From: Alnus glutinosa
Taxonomy: Eukaryota > Streptophyta > Magnoliopsida > Fagales > Betulaceae
DNA: 64,000 nt
Direction: 5' to 3'
Assembly: GCF_958979055.1 (NCBI RefSeq)
Contig: NC_084893.1
Coordinates: 7,071,071 to 7,135,070, forward strand
Shown: positions 36,744 to 51,330 of the stretch, one piece after another
How positions within the stretch are numbered: the first letter of the stretch is position 1
How the letters are laid out: the number at the start of each line of letters is the position of its first letter
Translations under genes and position numbers: made by a program
The notes under the pieces: model-generated
The model's database searches: none
What the model was told of the DNA's origin: nothing
Seen by the model: only the letters and a program-made list of their open reading frames with translations

Positions 36744-38363
36744 ATGGCTTTTCTTCAATGGCTAAAGGAAAGCTTCCAACCCATCTTCCTCTTTGCTTCC
36801 ATTTTCCTGGTTGTGTTGCTGAGGTTTTTCTTGAAGGAGAAGTCAAGAAAAGGAAAACCCAATCTCCCACCATGCCCTCCAAAGCTACCCATCATTGGTA
36901 ACCTTCACCAGCTAGGCAACATGCCGCATCTCTCCCTCCGGCGGCTGGCAGACAAGTTTGGACCAATCATTTTCTTACAACTTGGTGAGATCCCAACGGT
37001 GGTGATCTCATCTGCTAGACTAGCCAGGGAAGCAATGAAAACCCATGATCTCGCACTATCAAGCCGTCCGCGAATCTTTTCAGCCAAGCACCTATTTTAT
37101 GATTGTACAGATGTTGCCTTCTCCCCCTATGGTGCTTATTGGAGGCATATTCGAAAAATATGCATACTTGAACTACTAAGCGTCAAAAGAGTTCAATCGT
37201 ATAGCTTTGTTAGAGAAGAAGAAGTTGCTCGTTTGATTCTTCGAGTTGCAGAGTCCTATCCTGGCACCACCAATCTTTCCAAGTTGCTTGGCCTATATGC
37301 AAACGACGTCCTTTGCCGGGTTGCATTTGGAAGGGACTTCTCAGGAGGAGGAGAATATGATCGCCATGGCTTCCAAAAGATGCTGGAAGAGTATCAAGTA
37401 TTGCTTGGAGGATTTAGCATCGGAGATTTCTTCCCTTCCATGGAATTTATACACAGCTTAACAGGCATGAAATCAAGACTTCAGAACACATTTCGACGCT
37501 TTGATCAACTTTTTGACCAGCTGCTGGCTGAACATCGCAATCCCAAGAGAGAAAAAGAGGAGCAGAAGGACCTTGTGGATGTGTTACTCGATGTACAGAA
37601 GAAGGGATCTGATGAAATGCCTCTCACCACGGATAATTTAAAGGCTATCATCTTGGTCAGTAAAGACTTCCACTTTTATTACTTACAAATTTCTGTTGAA
37701 TATAGACGCTCAACTTTTAGTTACTGAGTAGTGTCATTACTGCCACTGCAGGACATGTTTGCTGCAGGAACTGATACAACGTTCATCACCCTTGACTGGG
37801 GAATGACAGAGCTCATTATGAACCCAAAAGTCATGGAAAGAGCACAAGCCGAAGTACGAAGCATCGTCGGAGAGAGAAGAGTTGTTTTAGAGAGTGATTT
37901 GCCTCAGCTGTACTACATGAAAGCTGTCATCAAAGAGATATTTCGGTTGCATCCCCCTGCTCCAGTATTAGTCCCTAGAGAATCCATGGAAGATGTGAAC
38001 ATTGACGGGTACGACATTCCAGCCAAGACACGTTTTTTTATCAATGCCTGGGCAATAGGGAGAGACCCAGAATCTTGGGAAAACCCGGAAAGATTTCAGC
38101 CAGAAAGATTTATGGGTAGCACTATCGACTTCAAGGGTCAGCATTTCGAGCTTATACCTTTTGGCGCTGGTAGAAGAATCTGCCCAGCTATGACATTTGG
38201 AACAGCAAGTGTGGAGCTCGCTCTAGCTCAACTTCTCCACAGCTTTGATTGGGAGCTTCCCCCTGGTACCACAGCTAAGGAATTGGATATGACAGAAGTT
38301 TTTGGCATCACAATGCACAGAATTGCTCATCTGCTTGTCATTGCCAAACCACGGTTCCCGTAA
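36744..38363 (+). CDS. Cytochrome P450, CYP71 family (CYP-A, copy 2)
   Basis: Exon 1 is 36744-37655 and exon 2 37752-38363. The 507-residue protein is identical to that of 13470-15089, and I see no base difference in the exons or the 96-bp intron. All P450 motifs are present (AGTDTT, EIFR, PERF, FGAGRRICPA with Cys448). Either the two genes were homogenised very recently or one is an assembly duplicate. The promoters differ only beyond about 275 bp upstream. Confidence 0.94.
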
Positions 38364-38870
38364 ACAATGCAAACATAATCTAAAGAGGAGAAACAGACTA
38401 CACTCTGCCAGATAGAATGTTTGTACGACTGTTTCCGAATTTCATAATTCAAAGCATGTAGATCAATAGCTATCCCATAAAGTATTCTGGAATAAAAACA
38501 TCTAATGTTTTAATCCCATATAATAAGTTTTGTGTTCGAATGAGGTAATAGATGTAATCCTGGAGCTTGCATCTGCTTATGAACCTTTGAGGGGCAAATT
38601 TCTGTGCCTCAGCAAATCAAAAGTTAGCCTTTGTTTGTTCAACACCCCACAAAAGGTCCCCCAACAATACGTTAGTAAATTAAAGAGTGAACAGGAGGGA
38701 TATATATATATATATATAGTCATGTCATTATGATTGTGATGTCAGTATGCTTGCCAATGCCATCGGAATTTTTGTTGTAATGGGGGCACATCCTCGCATA
38801 TTCTTTGAGAAAAGCCAAATCCCAAAAGTGAAGTTACCAAAAGACCGAAAAGAACATTCCACTTACATCC

Positions 38871-38915
<45 letters not shown>

Positions 38916-39529
38916 TGTATGTGTTTCGCTTTTTCAATAAACTGGGATCTACTTATGTTAACCTTTATCTGCATTCAGCACAGCGTAAATGGTGAAATGA
39001 AAAAAACAAACAAAACAAAAAATCTTACTGCTCTCACTAGAGCTCATTTACATTACACTGAAAAATGTCAATGTTTGATTTTCCTAATGATACTAAACTC
39101 ATTATAGATAACCTCTTCACCCTCATCTCATCTTCTACTAATGGTACAGAAATAAATGTATGAGTAAAGTATAGACTTTAATGGACAACAAGTTTCCAAG
39201 AACCTGCAGAACATAGACATCACAAGGCATAATCTGATTAGCAACAACACAAAGACTTTCAACAAAATTATGAAGTCAATCACTGCTTGAATAGTTCCAC
39301 AACACCATGTGGTAGAAAAAAGCTCAAACACAACACAACTCAAAATAATGAAAGGTGTAAGATGGGGTAATTCACCATCAAAAAGCATGTATGCAATTGG
39401 CTTCTCAAAGTACTCTGGCAAGAAAAAATTGTGACCGTTGGCAAATCTCATCTTCATATACTGCTCCAGAATTGCAAACGTTTTCGCAAATATTTGTATC
39501 AAATACATTCAAGCCCAGAGCTCTGAACC
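38364..39529. other. Convergent 3' intergenic region, copy 2
   Basis: Equivalent of 15090-16251, with (AG)20 at 38873-38912 in place of (AG)17. No gene. Confidence 0.6.
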
Positions 39530-42500
39530 TCAGTGAGACCTTATATCCTGAAGATAATGGCCAACTTGCTGAGCACCAAGAAACAAGGCATCAGCAACAA
39601 TAAAGATCCCAACCTGTGCCATACACAGCCAAACATTATGTCTTTTTCAGAATAACAGACTAAAGACTAAAAAGTAGCATGTATTTTACCAATTTGAGAA
39701 AGAGACTAATTACCAGACGCGCAGAGAACACTAGTCGGTAACCCCAACCTTCTCTTGAAGCTGCATCTCTTTGTTGATCAGTAAAACTGAAAAGAACATG
39801 TCAATAGTTTGCTTTATTCACATAGTAATCACTCAGGGTGGAGAGAATAATCAGAAACAAGTGTGCTACAAAGCAATACGAAAAAAAAAAAAAAACAAGT
39901 CCAAGCACTTAAATTTGTCTTACAAGCTAGAGATGTACAGGACAAGGAAAGCAGGAGACTTTCATTTTTTGTATCGGTAAGTCAACACAGGCTTTCCTTT
40001 AACCCACAACCACAACACCAATCTATAATTTGTACAGACAAGTGATGCCAACCAGCAACAAGACCGGCCCTAGCTTTTAATGATTCACAGCAAGTACAAC
40101 CTCGGTTTGTTAATAATGTCAAATCCAATCTACAGGCATTTACTGGATAATGCATCTCACAGCAATCTAGAAATCTGTAAATGGTGTTGGCATCATCTGC
40201 TGACCCAGCTTGGCAAAGTGCTTGGTGAGATCGTGACATGGGCAACTTGCATGTAGACAATAATGTGTAATGATCTATAGCATGGAATTTCATATACTTC
40301 TTTTGAATAAAAAAGTAAAAGAAAAGTCTCATAACTTTTTTACGATACAATTCTAAAGAAAATGACAAAAAGGAATAAATAGTTACCCGAGAAACTCTGA
40401 AACCCCACCAATTCCAGCAAATTTAAGAGGCTGAGGACCTTCTGTGACAAGATCCTGCTCCACATAACACGAGACTCAGTATATTCTCCAATTCATATTT
40501 GCTTGACAGGAAAAAATTAGAATGAACAGGAAATAAAATTATAATAACAAAGTCCTGCACTTCTCATAACAAATACCTCTTCTTCAGCAGCCTCCAGACC
40601 CCCTTGCATCCAGAAAAGGTTTGTGTAGCCAGCATTATACAGTATCTCACAAGCAGCTAGAGATCTGTCAGTATAATGTTTTCCAGAATGAGAAGTGTGA
40701 TAAGATAAAATATTCCATTCTCACCAACAACAATTGAGATTGATTTTTCAATATGTAAAGGTGATTTGCATCGCTTAGCATCTTATCCATTCAGCACATA
40801 TAGGATAGAAATACAAATTATGATAGTCTCGGGCAGGTGTCTATGTAGCACCCTCATGTTTCTCATCCAAGCTGGAACATATGTTTCAATTTAGTGATAA
40901 AATGCTTGGAGTGAGTCCAAGAACATAAATTCCAACCTGAACAAGCGACAGGGGTATGCCATCTAGATCCTGACCAAGGGGCAGCCAAAGTCTGGAAAGA
41001 GATCACATGGTTTAAAACCGAATTGGCTAAAACCTGCAAAATGGAAGAATATCACTTTATCCATGTTTACAACTCATTAGAAATTCATGCTCAGTGATGA
41101 CTCAACCACCTCAAGGCTTAAAAGGATCACAATGATCTCTCCATGCCATAGTTTTTCTGAAGAAAATTAAGCATCAACTAGTATGATCTTCATAGATTTT
41201 AATGAGAAAATAACTTCCATCACCATTACACAAAGCCTGTTCAGTTAATTGTTTACACTGTTTGGATATCCCTTGAAAGTCAAGTGGTCCCATCAGTTCC
41301 ACATAATTATATTTCTGAATGAAAACATAAAACAAGAAATTTGCAAAACAAGAGAGAATTTTTCTTTTAAAGCCTGTGTAAAGAGTTTGGAATCATAACA
41401 ACATTGACCATAAAAGGCAAGTGTTACATATTCTTGAATTCAATGCTTTGGTCAGCATAACCTCATTCAAACTGCAAACAGGAACTCCCAAGTGCTCTGT
41501 GTTGAAATCACAACTGTAATTCCCTCCAACAGCAGAAACAGTGATAAATTCATGTGCTAACCCACTATCTGAAAGTCCAGCCAGTTACACAAAAAGCTTA
41601 CCTCAACCCCTTCTGGCATGCAACAATAAGGTCTGTATCTTTTGTATAATTCTCCGCAACTTTTGATAAGAACTGGCTGTTGAAGAAAGAAAGAAAACAA
41701 ATAAAGCATTCATTCTATAGACGAGTAAATCTAGAGAAGTGATTTCTAACTTACTTATTGTAAGACAATGTAGGCACACCACTCCACCAACCCCCTGCAC
41801 AAAAAATAAGTCAAATTTAACAAAGTAACCGGCACAAAGTCCAAGGAAATTTATCCTAGACTCTAAGCACCAAAATTAATACTCTCCTGTAACCAGTGAG
41901 ACATGACAAAAATGTTGTTAAAAGACCATTCATTACGCGATTCATTAACTTTGGTGCAAAAAGAAAATATCAATTATGAAAGACTAGATAGCAAAAGTTG
42001 TTTGATACCCATCGTGAAATTAGTGATCTTTGTGAGCAGAGTTCCAACATCAAACTTGGTATCAACATCAAAGATTGGAATCCAGGTTGAGCCTTTAACC
42101 CACGCCTTCAAAACAATGAAAAGCTATGATATTCAAGAATCATCACAATGAAAATAACCATGGAGACATTATGCTCTGTAAAAATTACTCCAAAAAAACA
42201 CAAGATAAAAATAGAAAATAGTACCCAAAAAAAGATACATTTTAGCAACTATGATACGTTCATATTTTCCTAGGGCTAGGTGGCACTACCGTAGCCACCA
42301 AGCAACCCCAAGCCAGCTGGAATAAGGAGTTTAATTCTCCATATTTTATTTCCTTAAGTATTTAGTTTAATAAGGAATGTATTTTCCATTAGTTATTTCC
42401 TTAGTTTATTTTCCTGCATTGTGTTATGACGGCTAGACCTAATGGTTATGTCTTATAACCTAGCCGTCATCTATTTAAAGTGTAATCCTACTCAATGAAT

Positions 42501-45500
42501 AAGCATGCTGAATATTATGAAAACCTAAACCTTTTTGGTTGTTTTGGAGATCAAGGCTCTCTCGAAGTAGCCATTGGAGATCACGGCTCTCTCGAAGTAG
42601 CCTATATCTTTTTCCTCGTTATTTTTATTATTTGATCGCATCAAGTGGTATCAGAGCGAAGGTTGATTGTTTTCTACAACAATCTCCGATCCACATCATC
42701 ACCATGCCTTTCTGGAATGAAGAGGAACGAGCGAGGCTAGACAAGATGCGGTCAGAATTCCTTGCGTACAAAGAAGAATCGAGCAAACGGATGGAGGAGA
42801 TCAGGAAAAGAATGGAAAGCTATTCTCCACCACGCACATCTCCGGCAAGCCAAGCGCCACCCATACAACCTACCCCACCAGTAACAAGAAGGGACCAGAT
42901 GATGCCAAGGCCCCAAGCTATGTTAGAGACACAAACCAGAAATCTGAACTCTCCTCGGGTGTTGGGTTACCCCAGCAAACCCATCAGCCTTTTCATTCAA
43001 AGGTCCATTATTTTCCGATCCAATTCCAATGGTGAAGATCTCGAGGGTTATGCTGGTGCAGGTCTTTATGATAGCATGCCGATGGATGAAGAAGATCGAG
43101 TTGTGCTTCCCCCGCTGATGGTTGATGGAAACTTCTGCCACTCGACCCTCTCTTGCGTTTCTCGTGCAAGTAGTGCTATTGAGGAGCTGTATGGGTCTCC
43201 ACAAGACATTGATGGCGTGATTTTTGCTTGGTTCAGGAAGAGAAAGAAAAACAAAAAGGAAGAAGAAGTTGGGATTTTATCGCTGGATCAACTTTTCTAT
43301 ATGGAATTAAAGCTCTTGCTGATTATGTACACGCGAAGAGCCACAAGCTGGGAATTTATTTTGATGCTAGGATCTCTACATGTCAAGGTCAACTAGGATC
43401 ACTTTTTCATGAAAATAATGGTTCAGAATAGTTTGCTTCTTGGGGTGTGGTCCAGGGTCCTTTGATCAATGAAGCTGCAGTGAAAAGGGTGAAAGGTCAG
43501 GGACTGATTTTTGCAAAACCTGAATTCTTCCTTGGGGACAAGGAAGATGTTAGGGGAGAGGGATGATACGTTCAGATTTTCCTAGGGCTAGGTGGCACAA
43601 CCGTAGCCACCAAGCAACCCCAAGCCAGCTGGAATAAGGAGTTTAATTCTCCACATTTTATTTCCTTAAGTATTTAGTTTAATAAGGAATGTATTTTCCA
43701 TTAGTTATTTCTTTCTTAGTTTATTTTCCTGCATTGTGTTATGATGGCTAGACCTAATGGTTATGTCTTATAACCTAGCCGTCATCTATTTAAAGTGTAA
43801 TCCTACTCAATGAATAAGCATGCTGAATATTATGAAAACCTAGACCTTTTTGGTTGTTTTGGAGATCAAAGCTCTCTCGAAGTAGCCATTGGAGATCACG
43901 GCTCTCTCGAAGTAGCCCATATCTTTTTCCTCGTTATTTTTATTATTTGATCGCATCAAACTAGAACTAGTTAAATGAGTCTATAAGAACTAATCAGTTT
44001 ATTGCAATAATCGGAAATGATGCTCAGAACCTATGATATTTACCACTATTGCAATCAATCACCAAAATCACCCTAATAACCTATAAAACAAGACAACAGG
44101 AGTCGAGTGATAAACACATTCACATTGAACTAATAAGAAGTGAGCCAAAACAAAGCAAAACTCAAACTTGATTCCTAAAAGATCTGAATTTTAAAAGTAA
44201 AAATAATATCCAAAAGAATCAAAACATTGAAATAAAAGATGTCCACCTTTTTGCGTTCAGTAGAGGGACGAACATCAAGTAGGGTTTTGTTAGATAGCTG
44301 AATTGCATATCCAGCTTCTCTTGGCATAAGAACTTTAACCTTTTCTTCCCTAACCTATAGAAAACAGTCAAAGCATTATATAAAATTCCTAAGCCTCACA
44401 ACTTGAATTCATTTAGGCAATTCAATCACAATCATACTGAAGAAACTGCAGTTGATACAAAGATCGGCATAATCAAGTTATTAAGGCAAGAGCCAGAAAG
44501 TTAGGGCTCCCTGGCAAGACCTGGCCAAGGAAAGGCCCAAGGGTCTTTATATATTTCAATTGAGTATCTAGCCCTCCCTCTTTCACCACAGATCTAGAGT
44601 CAAGACGTTAAGTGAAGCCCCCAAAGAACTGACAAACAATAATCTCAGAGATCATAGCTGTCAATGTGCTCATACTCTTCACAAATTTAACAGCTAAGGT
44701 ATATACAATACGAGAGTAAAATTGCAAGTCATTTTTGAGAATACTACAGACTACTTATGCATGCGGTGACTGATCCGGAATGGAAAGGCAATGCCTTGGA
44801 ATTTCCTAGGGGATTGTTTGATAATCTTGACATATATCATCTTTTATGTTCACTTGTCAATATTTTTTTTTTTTTTTTTTTTTTTATAAGTAATTGCAAT
44901 TTTATTAAAAAAGAGAGCGTAAGGCGCCCCTAGTACACACGAAGTATACAAGAAGCAAAAGCCTCACTGCTGACCCGACAAGAAGAAGCCCACAAAACAA
45001 CCCAACCTCAAAGCCCCGACAAACAAACCACAAACCCCCCCCCCCCCCCCCCCCCCCCACACTTGTCAATATATATATATTGCTTTGAGACATTATCAAA
45101 TAGCTTCCTGCATTTTCAATTTTATCAACTACTTCACTGTGTTTTGTCCGGCTATCAAATATAGCCTTCTGTTCATATTCTATTCATTTTTCTAATATAA
45201 TACTTGTGAAGTTCCAATTATACTCCAAACAAAGCACAGAAAGCTAATTTGATATTTTCCCTTTTGAAATAACACAGACAATAGCGGACATTTCAGGGAT
45301 GTTAATGGAATCAGAATTTATAGAGATAATCCAAATTTTCCCATTTTCTCTCACATACTAATCTTCCTGTCCATTGGAATCTTCTAAAACAATATAATAC
45401 AGACAGTAGAACCTGCACTCAGTTGATGGGGATTTCAATTATAAGCAGACACATTAAAATCAATTTTAGGCAGGTCAATGCTACTTATTAAAACCATAAT

Positions 45501-46298
45501 TCACTTGAAGCAAGATATTGCAATCCTTCACAGCCAAAGTCCAACAGAGATAAGATTCAGCTAGCAAAACAACATCAGTTATTAGTTTCCTCACTAACCA
45601 TCTACTCCATGCCCAAAAGAAAGATAAAAATGTTGTTATTTTGGGTACAAAATACCAGAGCTTCCCATCTCTTCCTGGCAGCAGCCATATCTCTCATTTG
45701 CTTCAATTCATAATCTTCACCGTCAGCTTGCATTCGAGTAGTACTGCAATGCTGAATAAGGAACAAAGATAACCCAGATTAGAAACAAAGAGCTATAAGT
45801 CAATCCAAGAAGCTCCATTGGTTTCTGTGCAAAATTAGGAAAAGAAAGCCAAATATTGTACCAAAACAAGGAGCTATAAGACAATCACAGAAGCACACGG
45901 TTAAGTTGATAATTCCTTCTCAAAGAAACCAAAAACAACCAAAAGGAAAATAATTAACAAGACACAAAATTTGGCTTTCTTTTCCCTTCCTTCATCTTTT
46001 CAGCAACCAAACATTGACAGAAACAAAACACCCACAAAAAATAAGTGAAGCCCATTAATCAGAACTAGTAAAAGATGGAATATTTACATACCAAAAGGTG
46101 GGTTCTGCAAGAGGGTCTGAGTTTCGGAGAAGATAGCTCTGAAGAACTGTAATAAAAGGGTCTGAGTTTCAGAGAAGATAGCTCCGAAGAACTCCAATGC
46201 TGTGCTACTCTTTTAGAAATTTTGAAGACATTTTGTACGTGAAAATTAGAGCGAGAAATGGTAAGAGAATTGAGAGAGGGAAGTCCCAGAGCTTCCAT
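39530..46298 (-). CDS. STR11: Rhodanese-like domain protein, chloroplastic, STR11-type (copy 2)
   Basis: Ten exons on the minus strand: 46092-46298, 45656-45751, 44247-44354, 42009-42105, 41755-41794, 41602-41676, 40577-40664, 40387-40454, 39714-39786 and 39530-39613. I see no coding difference from copy 1, so it should also make a 311-residue plastid protein with the CQKGLR loop. It carries the same LTR retrotransposon in intron 3 and the same LINE/poly-C fragment in intron 2. Differences are limited to the introns: A-run length near 39895, a few substitutions and a shorter C run. Confidence 0.89.
42252..43958 (+). mobile_element. Non-autonomous LTR retrotransposon in intron 3 of the rhodanese gene (copy 2)
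   Basis: Same element, same AACTA target-site duplication (42247-42251 and 43959-43963) and same LTR-LTR differences as at 18973-20679. Only about three substitutions separate the two copies (around 42263, 42668 and 43343), fewer than separate the two LTRs of one copy. The captured alpha-galactosidase fragment with its in-frame stop is at 43283-43454. Confidence 0.95.
44864..45059 (-). mobile_element. LINE 3' fragment with poly-C junction (copy 2)
   Basis: Equivalent of 21585-21783: target-site duplications cacttgtcaatat at 44851-44863 and 45060-45072, a longer T run, and 24 rather than 33 C (45035-45058). Confidence 0.85.
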
Positions 46299-48440
46299 TG
46301 CAAGACCTTTCTGGGTAACAACACAGTGAACCGGGAAGAGAGTGGTAAGATTTGGAATTGCTTATCCGTTGCAAATCCGACTTGGTAAAGTAAGGATATG
46401 CGTACCCCGGATAGTGTTCTGCTCGGGATAGGACTATCTCGAAAGTCTCAAGGGAATTATGCGGCTCTCTATTTCGTAAAATGTTTTACGCCACATTTTT
46501 TTTCTTCACAATTATTCAATAATATTAACCCGATCCAAAAATCTGAAAGAACTTGCGAAAACATATGTATCAATATACAAAAGGAGCAAAACTCTTGCGA
46601 AGTCCATTTATGCCATTTTTAAATTTTCCTTTTAATTCGACTAGGCATTAGGCATTAGCTTATAACCCACACGAGTAATTCTATATGTTATATCTTTTTC
46701 TTTCTTGTATTCCTTCTAATAATAGCGTAGCTTTTAAAATTATCGTTGAACTTGTAATTGATTATTATTAAATTTTGATCAAATCGTAATTTTAAAAATC
46801 ACGTCATTATTAGAGGGACATAGATATGATGTCTATAATTACTCAACCTGCACTATACCCAAGTTTTTTATTATAATTTAATTTTAAAAACTTTTTGTGA
46901 AAACGTCTTAAAAGAGAATAAGAAACAATATAAAAAATAATAATAAAGTTATAAAAGAATTTATAAAATTCAAACAAGTGTTGATTTATGCTTTATATCA
47001 ACGGTTGGGTGGATCGAATCAAACCAACATTTAACAACAAAAAACAGCCATAATGCTACTTGTCCCAGATTTAATCATCCTAAAACTATTTTATATATTA
47101 AATTTTGCTTCTATTTCAATCTACTTTTTATTAAGCATTGTTAGTGAAATTTTGGTACAACTATTGAACGTATATGCACTAAAGTATGAAAGTTTTGGCT
47201 TATTTAACAATTTTAACCACCCTAAAACCATTTAAAATGTTAAATTTTGGCTATTGGGAAGGTATTAGTGTAATATTTTGTTTTTTTTAAAAAAAAAAGA
47301 AAAAAAAAAGAAGAAGGTTTGTTTAGCTTTTAGTTTAGCTATTCGTTCTCTCAATTATTTCGCTTCTTTTCAATAACTAAATTATAATTTCATTTCATTT
47401 TTTTTTTTCAAAAATGTCTTTGAAAATAATAGCAAATAATAATAATAAATAACAATGAAAAAAAAGAAGGGCTTGTTTGTCAAGCTCTTGTACATTACAT
47501 GATAGTGTTAGTCACTATTTACATAATTTTTATTTTATTTTTACATTTTTCAATAACAATCAACATCAAAACATTCATACTTTTTTCACTTTTTATATCA
47601 CATCAATAATTTTTTATTATTATTCAAATAAAAATATTCACTACAATACAAAATTTTTTTCACTTTTTTATACAAATTCTTTTTATTTTATGTCACATCA
47701 TTACATTTTACTAATTTTAAAACTAACAACTCACTACTCTGTTGTGTTTTGTTCTTTGCCAAACAAGCCCGAAGTTACGGAGGAATTCATTCAATTTAAA
47801 CAAATGTTGATTTCTGTCGTACAATGACAGTTGGGTGGATTGAATTAAACCAACAATATATAATAAACAACAATAAATAGTCATAAAAAATGCTACATGT
47901 CACGGCCATAATCGTAGAAACATTTTTTATATTAAATTTTGGTTATTTTTCAACTTACTTTTAACTAACCATTGTTAGAGAAATTTTGCAAAGCTATTGA
48001 ATGTATATGCACCCAAGTATGGAACTGTTAAAAAAAATTTGGCCTATTTAACAATTTTAGCTACCATAAAACTATTTAAAATGTTAAATTATGGTTATTA
48101 AGGAAATAATATTATTATTTTCAGTACACTATTTAACAATTTTTTTTTTCTTATTTAGTGTTCCTGCTTATTAATGGCATTCCAATCTTTGGGCTTAAAA
48201 ATGTGTGTTGGCTTCCCACTTAACTATTTCTCTTTCAATTCTCACGCTCCGTTTTAATATATAACTACAAAAAATTGACAAGTGTCGTATTATTTGAACA
48301 TGAGATTTGTCACAATTTTAGGGCCTCTAAAACGCCATTTGTCAAAATTAAACATATTAAACACATGTTACTAAACACACAATTTAACTTAAATGGACAC
48401 TCGTTAGCATTTTATATATAGTATTTATTTATTTATTTAT
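46299..48440. other. Upstream region of the rhodanese gene, copy 2
   Basis: Matches 23023-25160 almost base for base, including the pair of diverged 310-bp direct repeats (about 46968-47275 and 47797-48123). No gene recognised. Confidence 0.5.
47469..47770. mobile_element. MITE with GGGCTTGTTTG termini (copy 2)
   Basis: Same element as 24194-24495, same flanks. Confidence 0.75.
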
Positions 48441-49680
48441 TTTTTTTTGTTTTTGGGTGAAAGATCCTTTCCAATATATATAGAAAAAGACCAAATCGGT
48501 CAAATGTTCAGGGTTACAAAGAATCCCTAATAAACCAAATCAAAGGTACTATGGGTAGAGATTCCTCCGCATCGGGTAAGTCAGACTCGGACCATATTAG
48601 ACCACAGCTGCCAAAAAACAACCTAGACAACAGAAGATGCCTCTACGTAGCATAAAACCCTACTTGATTTAAGAGATGACACACAATCTGAGCTATAAAA
48701 TAGCTTTTACAGACCAGATTTTGATGTTAAAAAATAGAGCAGGCTGTATCAGAGGACTACAACAAAACAACAAATAAAAAATAAAATTAAAATCCATTGG
48801 ACGGTTGATGCAGAAAATTCGGGACCCATCAAAAGCTCCAGCAGAAAGTGCGCCTTTAAAGGAAAAAACTCAAAACCGGAAAATTCTCCCATAATCGGAA
48901 GATGAGAGGAACTTAGAAACTGCACGTCATACTTCACGAACTGCTCCACGAAAATTGTTAGTAGGCTAACTGTAGTTACAAGTAGGCAAACTACTCCACA
49001 AAAATTGCTCACGATCTGCTTCGGCATTTGCTGGCATGCGAACTGCTCCTTGGACTGAAGAGGACAAATCCTGTATACGAACGACACCTGTAGTAACTCA
49101 TCACCATGCAGAAAACACGGGAAAGCCACACCTGACGCCTACACTACATCACATGGCTTTCTTCTTCTTCCACGGGAACCCCAATTGGAGGAAAGAAAAA
49201 CAGCATATTTTTCAAACCCGCCACGGCCAAGACTGGGACGTGAAAACAGAGAGGAAACACGGAGCCAAGAAGCCAAAATGCAGGTTTGAATATTCTCCCC
49301 GGCGGATGTTTCGGTGCCTAAACAACCCACAACACCATGATGAATCCCATTACATCACAGTACTGGAACAAAAACGATTTCACCCAGGACCGTGAAAACA
49401 TTTATCCCAGAACAAAAACAAACTACGAAAACAGAAAAAACATCTCAATCCCAGAGCAGAACGAGACAAAACTACATTCTCCTCCAAGGGGACAACAGGG
49501 CCCTAAGAGAAGAATAACCCTACTAATTTCTAAAAGCACAAACAAAAAACTCCATGGGAGGAGGGAAGCAAGGTGTGCTTCCCTCCTCTTCAACAAAAAC
49601 AAAAACTTTTACTCTTCGCTCTCTCAGAAAAATAACTGCTACAGAGCCCGGGACAATAAAGCTTTAGACTTACGGAGTTC
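48441..49680 (-). mobile_element. Repeat sequence, probably a LINE 3' part, uninterrupted (copy 2)
   Basis: Equivalent of 25161-28400 without the CACTA element. The join aaggggacaacaggg near 49487-49500 is the empty site. Identity to copy 1 falls from here to the right. Confidence 0.4.
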
Positions 49681-51330
49681 AAAATGTGACCTTTACCCTA
49701 GAAGTGACATGAAATGACAAAGAGAGAGAGAATATGGAGAAAATGAAATGTGGTGTTCGGGGCTGCTTATATATAGTATATCTTGACAAAGAAACATCTT
49801 AAATGAACTAAATTTGTTATTCTAAATTCGTCAATATGATTTAATTTGTATTTATTTGTTTTTTCTTTTTGAATGGGAGGATCACATTCGAATATTAGCT
49901 TCCAAAGTTGCCAAACTTTTGGGCTTGTGGCTAATGGCTATTGCTATTGCTAAAACAAAACAAAACAAAAATACTAGAGAAGAATGAAAAGAACTGCACC
50001 GGCCGGCCACCACCACCACATGCACTATATAAAAACAAAAGGAATTAGAACTTTTCTTTCCAGTTGCTCAGTGGCGCAAATGACTCCGGCCGCGTTTGTC
50101 ATGTGCGGTGGCGGTTTCTGCGTCTTCACCCTTAAAGCAGAGATCAACTTGAGATTTGGTCCCATACCATATGTGAGCAGGGCCCTTACCAAAATTGTCC
50201 AGGCTAGATTTTTATGTTTCATTCATTGTACTGTTTCACTTTTATGAATAGTGTTGTACAATAGATGGACAATTCCATACGCAACACAAAATAATCATGC
50301 ACGTTAAGAAACTTTTTTAGATTTTTAGAAAAATGATTTTTATTTTTAAATTTCGTAAATTTTTTTTTTTTTTTTTTTTTTTGATGGAATTTGAGTCTCT
50401 TCTTATCAAACAAAACCAATCTCGTACTATCACCGAGCTATCCCAGACCACCGCCAAGCTAGCCACTCCCAGATTATCATATATTGTGCAACGACCTTCA
50501 AACCACTACCAAGCTATCCTTAGAGTACCGTCTAACCACCACCAGGCCACCGTCGGCCACAGCATACCATTGTCGAAACTCAAATTATTAGGTTAACATA
50601 TTAATATTTATATTGTGAAAAAAAAATGATTTTTATAGGTTAATACGAGTAAATAAAAATATTAAAAAAAAAATTGTCATTTTCTATATGCACCAAAGGT
50701 TGAAAAACTATTTTGAGCCAAAAACAATTTCCTGAAAAATAATTTTTCTAATAATATTTTTTGACAAAAAAATATTTTACCTAAAACAACATATCTGAAA
50801 AGAGGATTCGAATTTCATTAATGAAAAAGAATGACGATGAACAAATGATCAACGAGAAAGCTCTACTACCCCGGATAGGAATGAATGGCGGTACGCTGAT
50901 GTATCTGCTAGCTTTGGATTCGGATATGGATGTGAATGCTTCTTTCGTACTTTCTTCTCGCCCTTATTCTTATTAGCTGTGGGTGCTATCTTTCGTTTTT
51001 GGTTGCTTTCTCCCATTTGGAATTGGTGAGCCTGCACGAGATGGACACGCTATATACCTTCATGATCCGATCCTATCTTGATTTCTTGCCATTCTTTTTT
51101 GTTGCGGTGTGCTCGTCAGATTTACCGATTCGCAGGGGGCCTCGGGCCCTACTTAGTTGACGTTACCATTGTCATTGTCTTTCATAAGTCAAGTAGGCGA
51201 ACCTATAGGTCGTCTTTAGTAGCACTGACAAAGAAGAACAGCGGGTACGGTTAGCCTTTTTCTTGGTTATATATTTCGTTCAAAGTTAAAGGCCGGCTAA
51301 TATATATTATTTCATTCATGTAGAAATGAA
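49681..51330. other. Intergenic region upstream of CYP-B copy 2
   Basis: Equivalent of 28401-30494 with about one difference per 40 bases by eye. It lacks the LINE fragment, so aggtcgtctttagtagc (51207-51223) shows the ancestral upstream sequence. No gene recognised. Confidence 0.45.
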